DNA of 60,000 nt from Cryptomeria japonica (Eukaryota; Streptophyta; Pinopsida; Cupressales; Cupressaceae): contig NC_081410.1 in the NCBI RefSeq assembly GCF_030272615.1, forward strand, positions 185,741,619 through 185,801,618, in the 5' to 3' direction. Every line of letters begins with the position of its first letter. The stretch's first letter is position 1. Shown here piece after piece: positions 23,179-33,365 of this stretch. The notes under the pieces were generated by a model that did no database searches, was not told where the DNA came from, and was given only the letters and a program-made list of their open reading frames with translations. The translations under genes were made by a program, and so were the position numbers.

Positions 23179-24593
23179 CTCATTTTATCCATGCACAGTA
23201 GTTGTAAAAATTGTATATATTAGGTTTGGTTTGGTTAGGTTTTTATTTTGGTCTATGTCCCATAGTTTTACTAGGTTCTTGTGTTGATCTCACGTCCAAC
23301 CATCCCCAGTTAGATCCATTGTTATCAATAATTTGGGTGGTGTTGTAATATTCCTAATATCTCTAAATTTTCTACAATTTTTCAGAATGTTCCTAGTCTG
23401 CAAGTCAATTGCTTCTAAGGGTTTTAGGTTTAATAATTTTGAGACCTTTGATGGAAAAAACTTTCATGTCTTGTTGTACTTAGGGACAATTTGTTTAGTC
23501 ATTACCCTTTTCACCACTTAACCGGAAGGGTCATTGTATCGTTGAAAGGGGTCATTTAAGTCTTAAGCTTAGGCGGGTTTCATTTTTATTAAAGTTGGAA
23601 TGCTTTAATATTCCCTAAGTCCTAGATAAGATCTTTAACGCATGTATTGGGTTCTTTAAAGTCAGGCAGATTTGAATAATCCAACGACAGTCGTGAGACC
23701 GTGAAGGGAAGTTGCGCGTTGAATAGTCTTCGCGACTCAACGACAAACTACCAGTGGTGGAGTGGTGGCGGTCAAGTGGTGAAGGTGTCTTAAAGTTCGA
23801 GTGATAAAGATTTGATCCTACGGTGGTTGTAAGACCGCGATGGAAAGTAGTGGGAACTTTACCCTTCACGAATCAGTGACTAAAGGGTGGGCCCGACAAG
23901 TGCGAGCTGCTAAAGTGCTTTAAAGTGTTGTCAGATCTAAGAGATCCAATGGTAGTTGTCAAAGTGCGATGGGAAAATGCAAGTCTTTTACCCATCATGA
24001 CTCAGCAACTAAAGGCAAACATATATAGTATGGAGGGCCCTCTTTGCAAGACTTAAGTGATTAAAGGGCATGTTAGATCTGAGTGATCTAACAGTTGTCA
24101 TTGAGCCGTGAATGAGAGTTACAAGTTCTTTACTCTTCGCAGATCAACGAATCAAGGAAAAAGTGCACTAAACAAATCCTTTTGGTCCGTTGGAGCGGAA
24201 AGTTTGAAATTCAAATGAATTAATTGCAGAGCATGTGGCTTGGTTGATGAGAATTAATGTTGATTTGCTACCAAGGTTTCTTCATAAAATCTTGTTTTTT
24301 GAGATTTTGATTGTAAAAGGATTTCACGAAGGGTTAGTGGAGACAAAGTTTACAGCTTATGTGAATTTTTTGGTGATAAGTAAGTTGTTCTGCGACTGCT
24401 ATATTTGAAATTTCCGCTCTTGTGTGTTGGCATTGTCTAGTTTTGGAAAATTTGAAGGGTTGTTTGAACAAAAAAGTTAAAATAAGATAAACCCTAAATT
24501 ATCAAAATAGAACCATGATGGGAATTCAAAGGTAAAATAGATTATCAAGAAAGGACCATCTGTGATGATTTTTTAGAACAATTGGTTTAGTCT
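23179..24593 (+). other. spacer between pol and the extra ORF of gypsy-1
   Basis: About 1.4 kb without a recognisable gene. It contains the four-unit tandem repeat listed at 23650-24155. The short ORF at 23333-23521 is not supported by any family. Confidence 0.5.
23650..24155 (+). repeat. four imperfect tandem repeats, unit about 130 bp
   Basis: Units begin at about 23655, 23790, 23920 and 24052. Each holds TTAAAGT or TTAAAGG, then AGATCT/AGATTT..GATCCAACGG, then a block like GTGCGATGGGAA, then TTTACCCTTC..GA.TCA.CGACTAAAGG. They are diverged, so the array is old. Confidence 0.7.
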
Positions 24594-25196
24594 ATGAGTA
24601 GTTCTGCCAAACAAAAAGAACTTGTACCCAAATCTTCTTGCTTGCAGATTGCTGATGGTTTGTTCAACAAAGGACATTGGTTAAGAGATCCCCAAATAGG
24701 CATGTCTGGTTTAAATCTATTCAGGTGGGGTTTAGTCAATGAAATGCATTTGCTCCTTCAAATAACCTATGACAATTAGATGTTGGGAAATTGGTGGTCC
24801 CTGGAGTTTTTATGGATGTTGACTTATTGACCCAAATTGCAAAGAATTATGACTCTACTACCATAATTGTAAGGAATGTAGGTGGAATCCCTTTGATTGA
24901 AGTTGCAACTGATGAGATTAGAAGGGTTTTTTGGGTAAATGAATCTTTAAATTATCTAGAGCTGATTGATTTTGAAATGTTAAAGAAGGTCTATGATACT
25001 CAAAAAGATCATCTTAGAGATGGACCAATGAGGGAATTCTTTGCAAAAATAGGAGGGCTAACATTAGTAGGGCCTAGTACAGTTGAACCTTTCCCTATGA
25101 TTTTTTTCACTTTGAGGGCTAAAGGAGTATATTGATCTCTGTGTCAGATTTTTGGAGAGGATGCAGAAAATGCTATGCCAACTCATTATATGCTCA
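24594..25196 (+). pseudogene. gypsy-1 extra ORF (ORF-X), first part
   Basis: Downstream of pol the sequence is coding-like again: MSSSAKQKELVPKSSCLQIA near 24594, then after a one-base shift the segment from about 24791 with DLLTQIAKNYDSTTIIVRN, IPLIEVATDEIRRVFWVNES and PMREFFAKIGGLTLVGPS. It is interrupted by copia element C at about 25197 and continues at 45944. I recognise no enzyme, envelope or zinc motif, and no signal peptide or membrane helix. Its position is where some plant gypsy elements carry env-like or other extra ORFs. Confidence 0.7.
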
Positions 25197-25198
25197 TG
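25167..25198 (+). repeat. 32 bp flanking direct duplication, left copy
   Basis: The sequence from AAAATGCTATGCC to TATGCTCATG is identical to 45912-45943 on the other side of element C. Copia integration normally duplicates 5 bp. Confidence 0.9.
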
Positions 25199-25213
25199 TT
25201 GGAATTTTGAGTT

Positions 25214-26469
25214 TGTTGGAATTTTGCATAGAGATTGCATTAATGATATGTTGTCATTGGTGTCAATTGAAGCTGTAATGGTATTCATGTTATTGCTGAT
25301 ATTGTTGCTTTTGATATTGGCTAGTAACTAGTAAGAAGAGCTTTGTGGAAGATGTTATAAACTAGTATTTAAAGTTTGTGAGTTGAACCGATGAACTGGT
25401 GTAAAGGGTTAAACTTTTCTAAGCAATGTAACCGGTAAACCCTATCAGCTGATGGATAGCATCTATTTCATAGTGCATGATGAGTTACAAAGTCTGATGA
25501 AGTGGTGATCATGGAGCAGTTGGAATTTTCTTGAAGAATGTGAAGAGATTGTCATGATTTCTAACAGTCAAGATTGTACCAACTTGTTTGTAATCTCGAT
25601 GATGAGGTTAGGTTTTTTTTTGTGTTACCAACCTAACGGATTTGTATTTAAGGTCGATGAATTTGTTTGTAAAGGTTGTTGGCAAGATTGATTGAAACCT
25701 ATTGAGTGTGTAGTTACCTAACCAGTGAATGGATCTGCAATTTGAGTAAAGGTAGATTGAAGCTTAGAAAGATCTGATCAAACAAATGTAGTGCTACTCA
25801 GACAGATCAAGAAAACCTATTGTTTTCTAACAATTACAGCAGTAGTAAAATCCCTTAACCGGGTAAGCTCTAACAAGCTTGGTTACTCATTATATCTTCT
25901 AACAAGGTGGTCCATTAGCTTGGATTCTTCAATCCTCTAGCGAGGTTACTCCTAATAGGGTATTGTGCTTTTCATCAAGGCATATTTGTAAATCCCCTAA
26001 CCGGGTGATTCCTAGCCAGAATTAGTTCTTAACAAGACTTATTGTAAAGCTTTAACATGCTTGGCTCCTAATAGGGAAAACTTCAAAAGAGTTCAGATAG
26101 CTATCCTTGTGAGTCTCATCTCACTATGGTTTTTACCTATTTGGGTTTTCCACGTATAAACATTTGTGTCAAGTGGTGAATGTTTTTGTGGTTATGATCT
26201 TATTTGTTGATTTGATTAACTTCTGATAAGGCATGATAAGTTTAAGCATTGTTGATGTTTACAAGATTGAATTTGTTTACTGTTAAGTTGTCATTACAGC
26301 TAAACTGGTTGATGTCAAGTGTTCTTATGAATATTGATCTTGAATAAGATATGTTTACTTTGTGTGATTGAATTTGAGTTTGGGAACTTTGTGTCAGTTT
26401 TTCAATATACTGATTCACCCACCCCCTCTCAGTATTCTACTAGGTACTTATTCTTTCATCATACCATCA
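25214..26469 (+). repeat. element C 5' LTR
   Basis: Starts TGTTGGAATTTTGCATAG and ends CATACCATCA just before the PBS. TGTTGGAATTTTGAGTT at 25197-25213 repeats the LTR start, so the true left edge could be 25197. A TATA-like GTATTTAAGG is at 25644-25653. A run of CCTAACCGGGTGATTCCTA-like units spans about 25855-26070. The copia module GGGTTTTCCACGTATAAA is at about 26142-26160. Confidence 0.88.
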
Positions 26470-26471
26470 AT

Positions 26472-26483
26472 TGGTATCAGAGC
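26472..26483 (+). promoter_or_regulatory. element C primer-binding site (tRNA-Met type)
   Basis: TGGTATCAGAGC, the classic complement of plant initiator tRNA-Met, 2 bases after the LTR end. Confidence 0.95.
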
Positions 26484-26540
26484 ATCTCAGGTCCTCTTAT
26501 TCTAAAAGCCTAAGAGCTTGAGGAAAAGATCTTGTAGATC

Positions 26541-27290
26541 ATGATGAAGAAAGAAGGTTCAAAGTTCAACAAAGTTAACTATAGAATATGGAGTGACAGA
26601 ATGAAGATTTACATTAAGAGTCTTGGTAGTTAGTATTGGGATCATAGAGAAAATAAGTATATTACACCTATTGGACCCCTGACTGATGATCAGAAGAAAG
26701 AACAACAAGAAAATCACCAGGCATTAGAGGTTATTATCAGTTCCCTGTCTGATGCTGAATATGTAGATGTTCATGGTCTTGAAACTGCATATGAAGTATG
26801 GAAGAAATTAGAAGAGATTTATAGTAGCGATGAACATGTTAAGACTGCCAAAGAGGAGATTTTAAGAGGAAAGTTTGATGACATGAGAATGTCTGAATGT
26901 GACAATATCTAACAATATGGTCAAAGGATTAAAGAGATAGTTGGAGAGATAAAGAGTGCAGGAGGGAAAGTGGAAGATTCCACAGTAATCAATAAGGTAC
27001 TAAGAACCCTACTACCAGTCTATGTTATCTGAGTTGCATCTATTCAAGAGATGAAATCCATTGACAAGACAAAGGTAACTCTTGACTCTATTATTGGAAA
27101 ACTTACTGCTTTTGAACTAAATGGCTATGATGGTAGTGTATAGAAATCAGAATCTGCATTCAGAGCTTTTGTCTCTAACTCATCTATGAGAAGAAGTAGA
27201 GATACCAACCATAGCTATGAATCTAGGCCCAGCAGAGATGCTGACAATGAAGACATCTTAGTGGATCTTGAAGCATTGTTGGCAAAATGA
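26541..27290 (+). pseudogene. gag: element C gag
   Basis: Start ATG at 26541 after the leader. The N-terminus MMKKEGSKFNKVNYRIWSDR is the copia Gag start, and the UBN2-type region follows (AYEVWKKLEEIYSSDEHVK, FDDMRMSECDNI, IKEIVGEIKSAGG). In-frame stops near 26631, 26910, 27031 and 27140 break it. The same frame runs on into the zinc knuckle and protease. Packages element RNA in intact relatives. Confidence 0.88.
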
Positions 27291-27994
27291 CTCCCTAGAG
27301 GCACGGGTAAATATAGAGGTAAGCTACCTTTAAAATGTTTTGCATGCAACAAGATTGGTCATATAGCAGGAAATTGCCCTAATAGTGAAAATGAATACAA
27401 GAGAGACAAATTTAAGAAGTATAAGGGTAAAGGAAAGAGAGATTGTCTTGTAGCTATTGACAGTGGTATTACTGATGAAGAATCTGATGATGATGCTAGA
27501 GAAGATATTGTGTTTGTAGCTATTAAGGAAGAAATATCAGATTAGAAGGCACTAGTATCCATAATGGATAACTCTAGTGATTGGATCATTGATAGTGGTT
27601 GTTCACATCACATGACCGGTGATCGGAGAAAATTTATTTCCTTGAAGTAATTTGATGGCGGTATTGTTAGATTCGACAATAACTCACCCTGTATGGTTAA
27701 AGGTAAGGGAATTATTTCTCTTAATGGGAAGAGCAGTGCTAATGATGTCTATTGGGTTGAAGGCCTAAGGCACAATCCTTTAAGTGTGGCACAACTTAAT
27801 GACAGAGGGTACCCACTAGAGTTTAGAAATGGAATGTGCAAAATCTTTGACAACAAAGGTGAATTGATTGCAACTGGGAAACAGACCAAAGGTAATCTAT
27901 TTCATCTCAATCCTAAGGTTAGCAACTATTTGATTGCAAAATAAGATGATAGCTAGCTTTGGCGTAGGATATTTGGTCATATAAATTTTGACAA
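27291..27994 (+). pseudogene. element C nucleocapsid knuckle, protease and start of integrase
   Basis: The knuckle CFACNKIGHIAGNC (CX2CX4HX4C) is intact at about 27340-27381. The protease active site WIIDSGCSHHMTG is intact at about 27583-27621. The integrase N-terminus follows with NPLSVAQLNDRGYPLEF and LWRRIFGHINFDN, where the HHCC histidines lie. Stops occur near 27288, 27543, 27648 and 27942. At 27994 the frame is split by element D with target duplication GACAA. Confidence 0.88.
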
Positions 27995-28777
27995 TGTTGG
28001 CAAATGCACACTCCAATGAGAAAGTGTAGGTGATTGAAGGTATTGTCATTGATGGCAACCTTCCAATCATGTGATACTAGCAGGAAAACATAGGCGCCGA
28101 CACCGGCAGACTCTACACTGACATATAGATCATCGGCACCGAAAAAGAAGATTACCGACACCCTGGCCGACAAGAATTTTGTGTATATATATTTTGTAAT
28201 TATTTGTAAAATCTTTTGTAAGCCAGCTTGGTAGATTGTAATATGACTCATATAAGTATGAGATCATTGTAGATCATTTAGAATGTGAAGTATGGAAAGA
28301 TAATAGCAGACCTAATGTGTGAATTATTAGGATAAAGGATTATGTATGTAGCAAAGCTTAAACTGGTACTGTTCTAGCATAGTAGATGTTGATCTGAAGT
28401 AGTACAAGACATTGGATTTGTATAATCCATTTGTAAGTCAATGTGACTTCTGTGTAATTGAGCAATGAGCTCTAGACACTTGGCCTTCCTGCTTGTGCAG
28501 ACCCTTATTGTAAGCAGTAATATTCTCTAATTGGCCAATAAGTGAATATTGTGGGTCACAAATCCCATCGAGGTTTTTCCCACACCGGGTTTCCTCATTA
28601 AAATATTGTGTTACGGTGTGTTTCTTATGTTGTGGTTATTATTCTTCTTTACTGCATTATTTTTGGTTTAGCGGTACACAATTTTGATATGATTTTCATG
28701 TTATAAGTTAATAAAATTATTATACTGGTCAGATACTGATTCAACCCCCCCTCTCAGTATCTTTGGGAATCCTAACA
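27995..28777 (+). repeat. element D 5' LTR
   Basis: 783 bp. TATA box TATATATA at 28184-28191. Copia module GAGGTTTTTCCCACACCGGG at about 28569-28588. Confidence 0.92.
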
Positions 28778-28779
28778 AT

Positions 28780-28791
28780 TGGTATCAGAGC
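28780..28791 (+). promoter_or_regulatory. element D primer-binding site (tRNA-Met type)
   Basis: TGGTATCAGAGC, 3 bases after the LTR end. Confidence 0.95.
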
Positions 28792-28848
28792 CTGGTCCTC
28801 TATTTTCAAAAGCCTAATAGCTTGAGGAAGATCTTGACACCGGTAGAG

Positions 28849-29919
28849 ATGGAAAATTTGAGAAAGCAATTGGAAACAGCTCTTTTAGACTATGATGTAG
28901 AAAAGGTGAAAAATATCAAACTTGAGGATGATCTAAAGGCTACACGGGATATCATTCGAGGACTTCAAGAATATTTCACTATAGCAAGAAATAAAAGAAG
29001 AGAACTTTGTGAAAAGATGCAGAATAATGAAGATGAAAAGGAAACTCTTAATGATCTGGTAAACAAGCTAAGACAAGAAAATAGTACAATGAAGACTGAG
29101 ATGCAAGATATGACTATGAGATTTTGTAAAGAAACTAAAAATCGGTAGAAGAATGAAGAATACTTAGTTAGAAGACTGAATGATGCTGGAAATGAAAACA
29201 CAAGACTCAGTCATGAAAATGATATGTTAAAGACAGATTTGATGCATACACAAAATGACAGAACTGAACTCATGAGACAGAAAGAAATGTTGGAGAATGA
29301 ACTGACTGCTGCAAATCAACACAAAGAAAAATTCAAGAAAAGTTCAGAAGAACTTGTTGACATGCTGAAGAATTAGAAACCTAATGGTGATACAAATGGT
29401 CGTGGCTTTGAAATTGGTGAAAGCTCCGATACTGCAAACAATCATGATCATAGTAAACCGGTAAGACAACCTAATGCTTACAAATTCAATGGGAAATGCT
29501 TTAATAGTAACAAGTATGGTCATAGAGAAAATCAGTGTAGATCTAGAAATTATCAGAGCACTAATACACCCACCGATCAATGCTCTAAATGCAACAAAAT
29601 TGGTCATAATTCAAAAAACTATAGAATGAATGTAAGATGTTATGTTTGTGGAAGATTTGGACACCTATCTAATCAATGCAAAACACAAACCGACATAGGA
29701 TATGGGAAAGCTATTTAGAAAAACAATGTGACTTGTTATGCTTGTAACAAAATTGGACATATTGCAAAATTTTGTAGAAGCAAGACTTCACCAGCAAATA
29801 ACAAAGGTCCTAGTTTGAAAGGTAAAGAAAAAGTTGAAGAGGTAAAGCAAGAATTATCAAAACAATGGATCAGAAAGTCAGATCATAATGTTGATGGGAA
29901 TACTCCTCCACCGGCATAA
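28849..29919 (+). pseudogene. element D ORF1: coiled coil plus four CCHC-type zinc knuckles
   Basis: One frame from ATG 28849 (MENLRKQLETALLDYDVEKV) to TAA 29917-29919, about 356 codons, broken by three TAG (about 29146, 29374 and 29716). Residues about 1-175 form a long coiled coil rich in E/K/N. Four knuckles follow: CFNSNKYGHRENQC (second Cys now Ser), CSKCNKIGHNSKNY (last Cys now Tyr), CYVCGRFGHLSNQC and CYACNKIGHIAKFC (both intact). A K/E-rich tail ends the protein. Knuckles of this kind bind RNA in Gag nucleocapsids, so the protein probably packages or chaperones element RNA. The copia Gag core domain is absent, which makes the coil-plus-four-knuckle architecture unusual. Confidence 0.85.
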
Positions 29920-30267
29920 TAGAGTATCACTCCACCGATAGGAGACTCTTCATCTAACTGAAGGAAAATCCTTTGGGGGTTTAGCAACAAAATGAAAAAC
30001 ATGCTATTATTCCCTCAGTTGATGGTTAGAAGTTAAAGTTACTTCTTTACCAGTTCGCTGAGTTAAGTTGTGACTTAACTGGCAAGCATTAAATGTGGTA
30101 GTTGGAGAAAATAACATTATAAAGCAAGTGTTTTGGCTTCTTTTTCATTCACCGAGCATTCAAATCTTTGAGAGCGTGAAAAATCTCGGGCGAAGGCATC
30201 CTTAGCGAAGAAGCGAAGCAATTCATCCAAGCACTCATCCTAAAGGCAGATTGAAGTATTTATAACT
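29920..30267 (+). other. element D spacer between ORF1 and ORF2
   Basis: 348 bp with no gene. It directly precedes the ORF2 start ATG at 30268. Confidence 0.55.
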
Positions 30268-30286
30268 ATGGCTTCCTCATCCACTT
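30268..30286 (+). pseudogene. element D ORF2, first codons before the E insertion
   Basis: ATGGCTTCCTCATCCACT starts ORF2 (MASSST). Element E is inserted here. Reading resumes at 36926 with PKFIANPTVIELI, so the join is in frame once the duplicated five bases are counted once. Confidence 0.75.
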
Positions 30287-31313
30287 TGTTAGGTCCTGGA
30301 GACAACTGAGAGGGGGGGGGGTGAATTAGTTGTCAACTAAATTCAAACCAAAAACAACTTAACCAACTTAATGCTTAATACTGGTAAACAAGTTAAGTAT
30401 GTCAGTAGATAGTGTTAACAGTTAATTCCTCTACCAATAAAGATTAATGCATGAAACATAAACACAAAGTCATCCACAACACATAACACCAATATTTGTA
30501 CATGGAAACCCTATAAGGGGAAAAACCACTGTGGGAAACCTTACCCACAATCAAATGATACTACTGCAGATAGTAAGTGTACATAAATGGGGTCTGCACA
30601 TGCAGAAAGGCCAACAGCCTAGAGCTCATTGCTCAATCACAAAATGGGAGTCACACTGACTACAATTGGATGGTTAAATCCAATAAGAATGTACCGTGCA
30701 AAATAGCATCTTCATATGTTGGATTCAGTACCGGTGTAATGTTGATATGCTTCCACAAAAACGTAGCTTCACCTTCAAATGATGTCTTCGTGTATAGCTC
30801 TACTTAATCTCGCATATACCTTCTCACAATTCTTTTTCGCATTCCACATTCGATCTTACAAATAAGATCTTACATTTATACCATAACCTAAGACCAATTT
30901 TAGTAGGTCAGCTCTACAAGCTATTACAATAAAATATCCGATGCAATAACCGATTAAGCATGTCGGCTTAATGCATTTACAACAATAATTAATTATCTCC
31001 ATAGTGTGCCATGCTGATCTGGAAAAGATAAACTTGCCGATGTAACCCTGGGTAACCCTGGACCTTATTTGTTGGTAAAAGAAAATATGAATATACCAAT
31101 GATTAATTCTTCAAAAAAAAGTGTCCACATGATGTCTTCGACATTACCATGTGTCTTCCATATCATTCCAAGTGCTGGTGATCATTATATCATGCCAGTG
31201 AACTATATACTAGTAACTGTGCAATAGTTACTTGCTTGCCAGTGAATACTGCTAGATCTTAGTGTTTTAGTAGGTGTTGACATCAATGAAAAAACCATAC
31301 CAAAATACCAACA
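30287..31313 (-). repeat. element E 3' LTR (left)
   Basis: 1027 bp, plus-strand TGTTAGGTCC to AATACCAACA. A minus-strand TATAAAT lies at 30880-30874. Confidence 0.92.
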
Positions 31314-31652
31314 ATCTCCCCCTTTGGCATTGATGGAAACACGAGATGGAAAAACCATCAAAGTGCCAAAACAGAAATGCCAAATACCAAAAACCAACAA
31401 TCTCTCCTAAACAACAATCTCTCCCCCTGGGAGCAACATATGTTGTCCAAAGTTTTTCAATACCAATCTCTCATTAAAAGATAATGTGTTTTTCCATAGA
31501 TATCTCTCCTCCTTTGACATCAAATGCCAAAGTACAAAGTACCAATCAGTTCAATATACCAACTACTCCCCTTGAGAAGTAGCTTCCTCATCAAAGATCG
31601 GAGTAAAAGTTTTGTCTTTTAATTCTGCCGGTTGATGACAATCATCAACTAT
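31314..31652 (-). other. element E 3' untranslated region with two polypurine tracts
   Basis: The minus strand reads GCCAAAGGGGGAGAT just before the LTR (31314-31328) and a second AAAGGAGGAGAGATA near 31499-31513, about 190 bp away. A further purine-rich stretch lies near 31415-31430. Confidence 0.75.
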
Positions 31653-33231
31653 CTAAGTCTCTACCAGTGGTGGTATGAATCCAAGCTGATCTTTGAGATA
31701 TTCAAAAGTCTCCTTAGGCAAAGGTTTTGTGAAAATATCTGCAAGTTGTTCTTTAGTATTCACATAAACTAGTTTTATCTCTTTTTCTTCAACTTTTTCC
31801 CTTAGAAAATTTAGTTTGATAGAAACATGTTTTGTTTTAGAATGTAATACCAGATTCTTAGATATATCAATTGCTGCAGTGTTATCGCAATATATTGTAA
31901 TAGGTTCCTTGCATTTTACCTTTATGTCTTTCAACATTTGCTTAAGCCATAGTACTTGTGTATAGTTAGTTGTTGCTGCAACATATTTTGATTCTGCTGT
32001 TGATAAAGATGTACAACTCTGTTTCTTACTCAACTAGGAAACTAATATTTTTCCAAGAAAGAATGCTCTACCGGTGGTGCTTTTTCTATCATCCATATCT
32101 CCTACCCAATTTGCATCTGTGTATGCACATAGATCAAAATTTTCATCTCTAGGATACCATAATCCAAGATTTGCAGTGCCTTGTAAGTACCAGAAAATCC
32201 TTTTTACTACTAATTCATGATTTTCTCTAGGATTACTTTGAAATCTAGAAACAATACATACTACATTCATAATATTAGGTCTGGTTTGTGTCAAATACAA
32301 TAAACCTCCTATCATAGATTTGTATCTAGTTGGATTAACAAGTGTAGATCCCTTTGAGATAATTTGTCATTTGTAGTCATAGGTGTGCTTACCGATTTAG
32401 AGTTCTCCATCCCAAATTTCTTTGGTAACTTGTTCAAGTATTTAGATTGACTCAAGAATATACCTTTGTCAGTCTGTGAAATCTGCAATCCTAAAAGAAT
32501 TTTATTTCTCCAATCATAGACATTTCAAATTCTTGCTGCATTTTAATAGAAAATTCTTTACATAATCCATCTTCTCCTTGAAAGATTATATCATCAACAA
32601 ATACTTCTATAATCAAGATGTCATCATTAGTTATTTTGTAATATAAATTGTTGTCTGCATTTCCTTTAGTAAAACCAATCTTTAAAAGATTTTTATCCAA
32701 TCTTGCATACCAAGCTCTTGGGGCTTGTTTCAGTCCATACAGAGCTTTTCTTAACCTGCAAACCATATCATTGTCATCTGTCAAAGAGAATCCATCAAGT
32801 TGTTCAATATAAACTTCCTCTTCAAGATCTACATTCAAAAATGCACATTTAATATCCATTTGATAAACTTTGTAGTTCTTGTGAGCTACAAAAGCCAAGA
32901 ATAATCTGATTGCCTCAATTCTAGCTACCGGTGCAAAGGTTTCATTGTAATCAACTCCTTTATGAGAATATCCCTTACACACTAGTCTTGCTTTATTTCT
33001 GACAACCTTACCATCTTCATTAGGTTTGTTTCTAAATACCCATTTTGTTCCAATTACATTTTTATCTTTAGGTCGGGGAACTAATGTCCAAGTATTATTT
33101 TTCTCAATTTGTTCTAATTCTTCTTCCATAGCTTTAATCCAAAATTTATCTTCACATGCCTCATTAATAGATGATGGTTCAATTTGAGAAATAAGACATA
33201 CCTCTTCATTTGCCAATCTTCCTCTTGTCAT
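31653..33231 (-). pseudogene. element E reverse transcriptase and RNase H
   Basis: Codons from 33231 read the copia [55 protein letters not shown] and the catalytic FVDDIIF. A frameshift near 32490 moves the rest into another frame: MIGGLLYLTQTRPNI, then RNase H with CAYTDANWVGDMDD, STAESKYVAA, IYCDNTAAIDISKN and the C-terminal DIFTKPLPKETFEYLKDQ ending at 31653. Another break lies near 32033. A frameshift also separates this part from Gag-PR-IN (33366). Catalytic Asp residues are present, so inactivation is by frame breaks only. Confidence 0.92.
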
Positions 33232-33365
33232 AACTCCTTTAAATTCGTTTCCAATTATCTGATCTCAGAATGATTCAATCTTACATACCGGGGTGTCTTA
33301 GTTTGTTGTTGTTCTTCAATTACTGTGGAATCCTCAAATGGTACCAGGGTAACTGGATCTTCATT

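Noticed and set aside
23333-23521. Hydrophobic 62-codon ORF after pol as a membrane protein
   Set aside because: Too short, no start context, and composition as expected from T-rich DNA.
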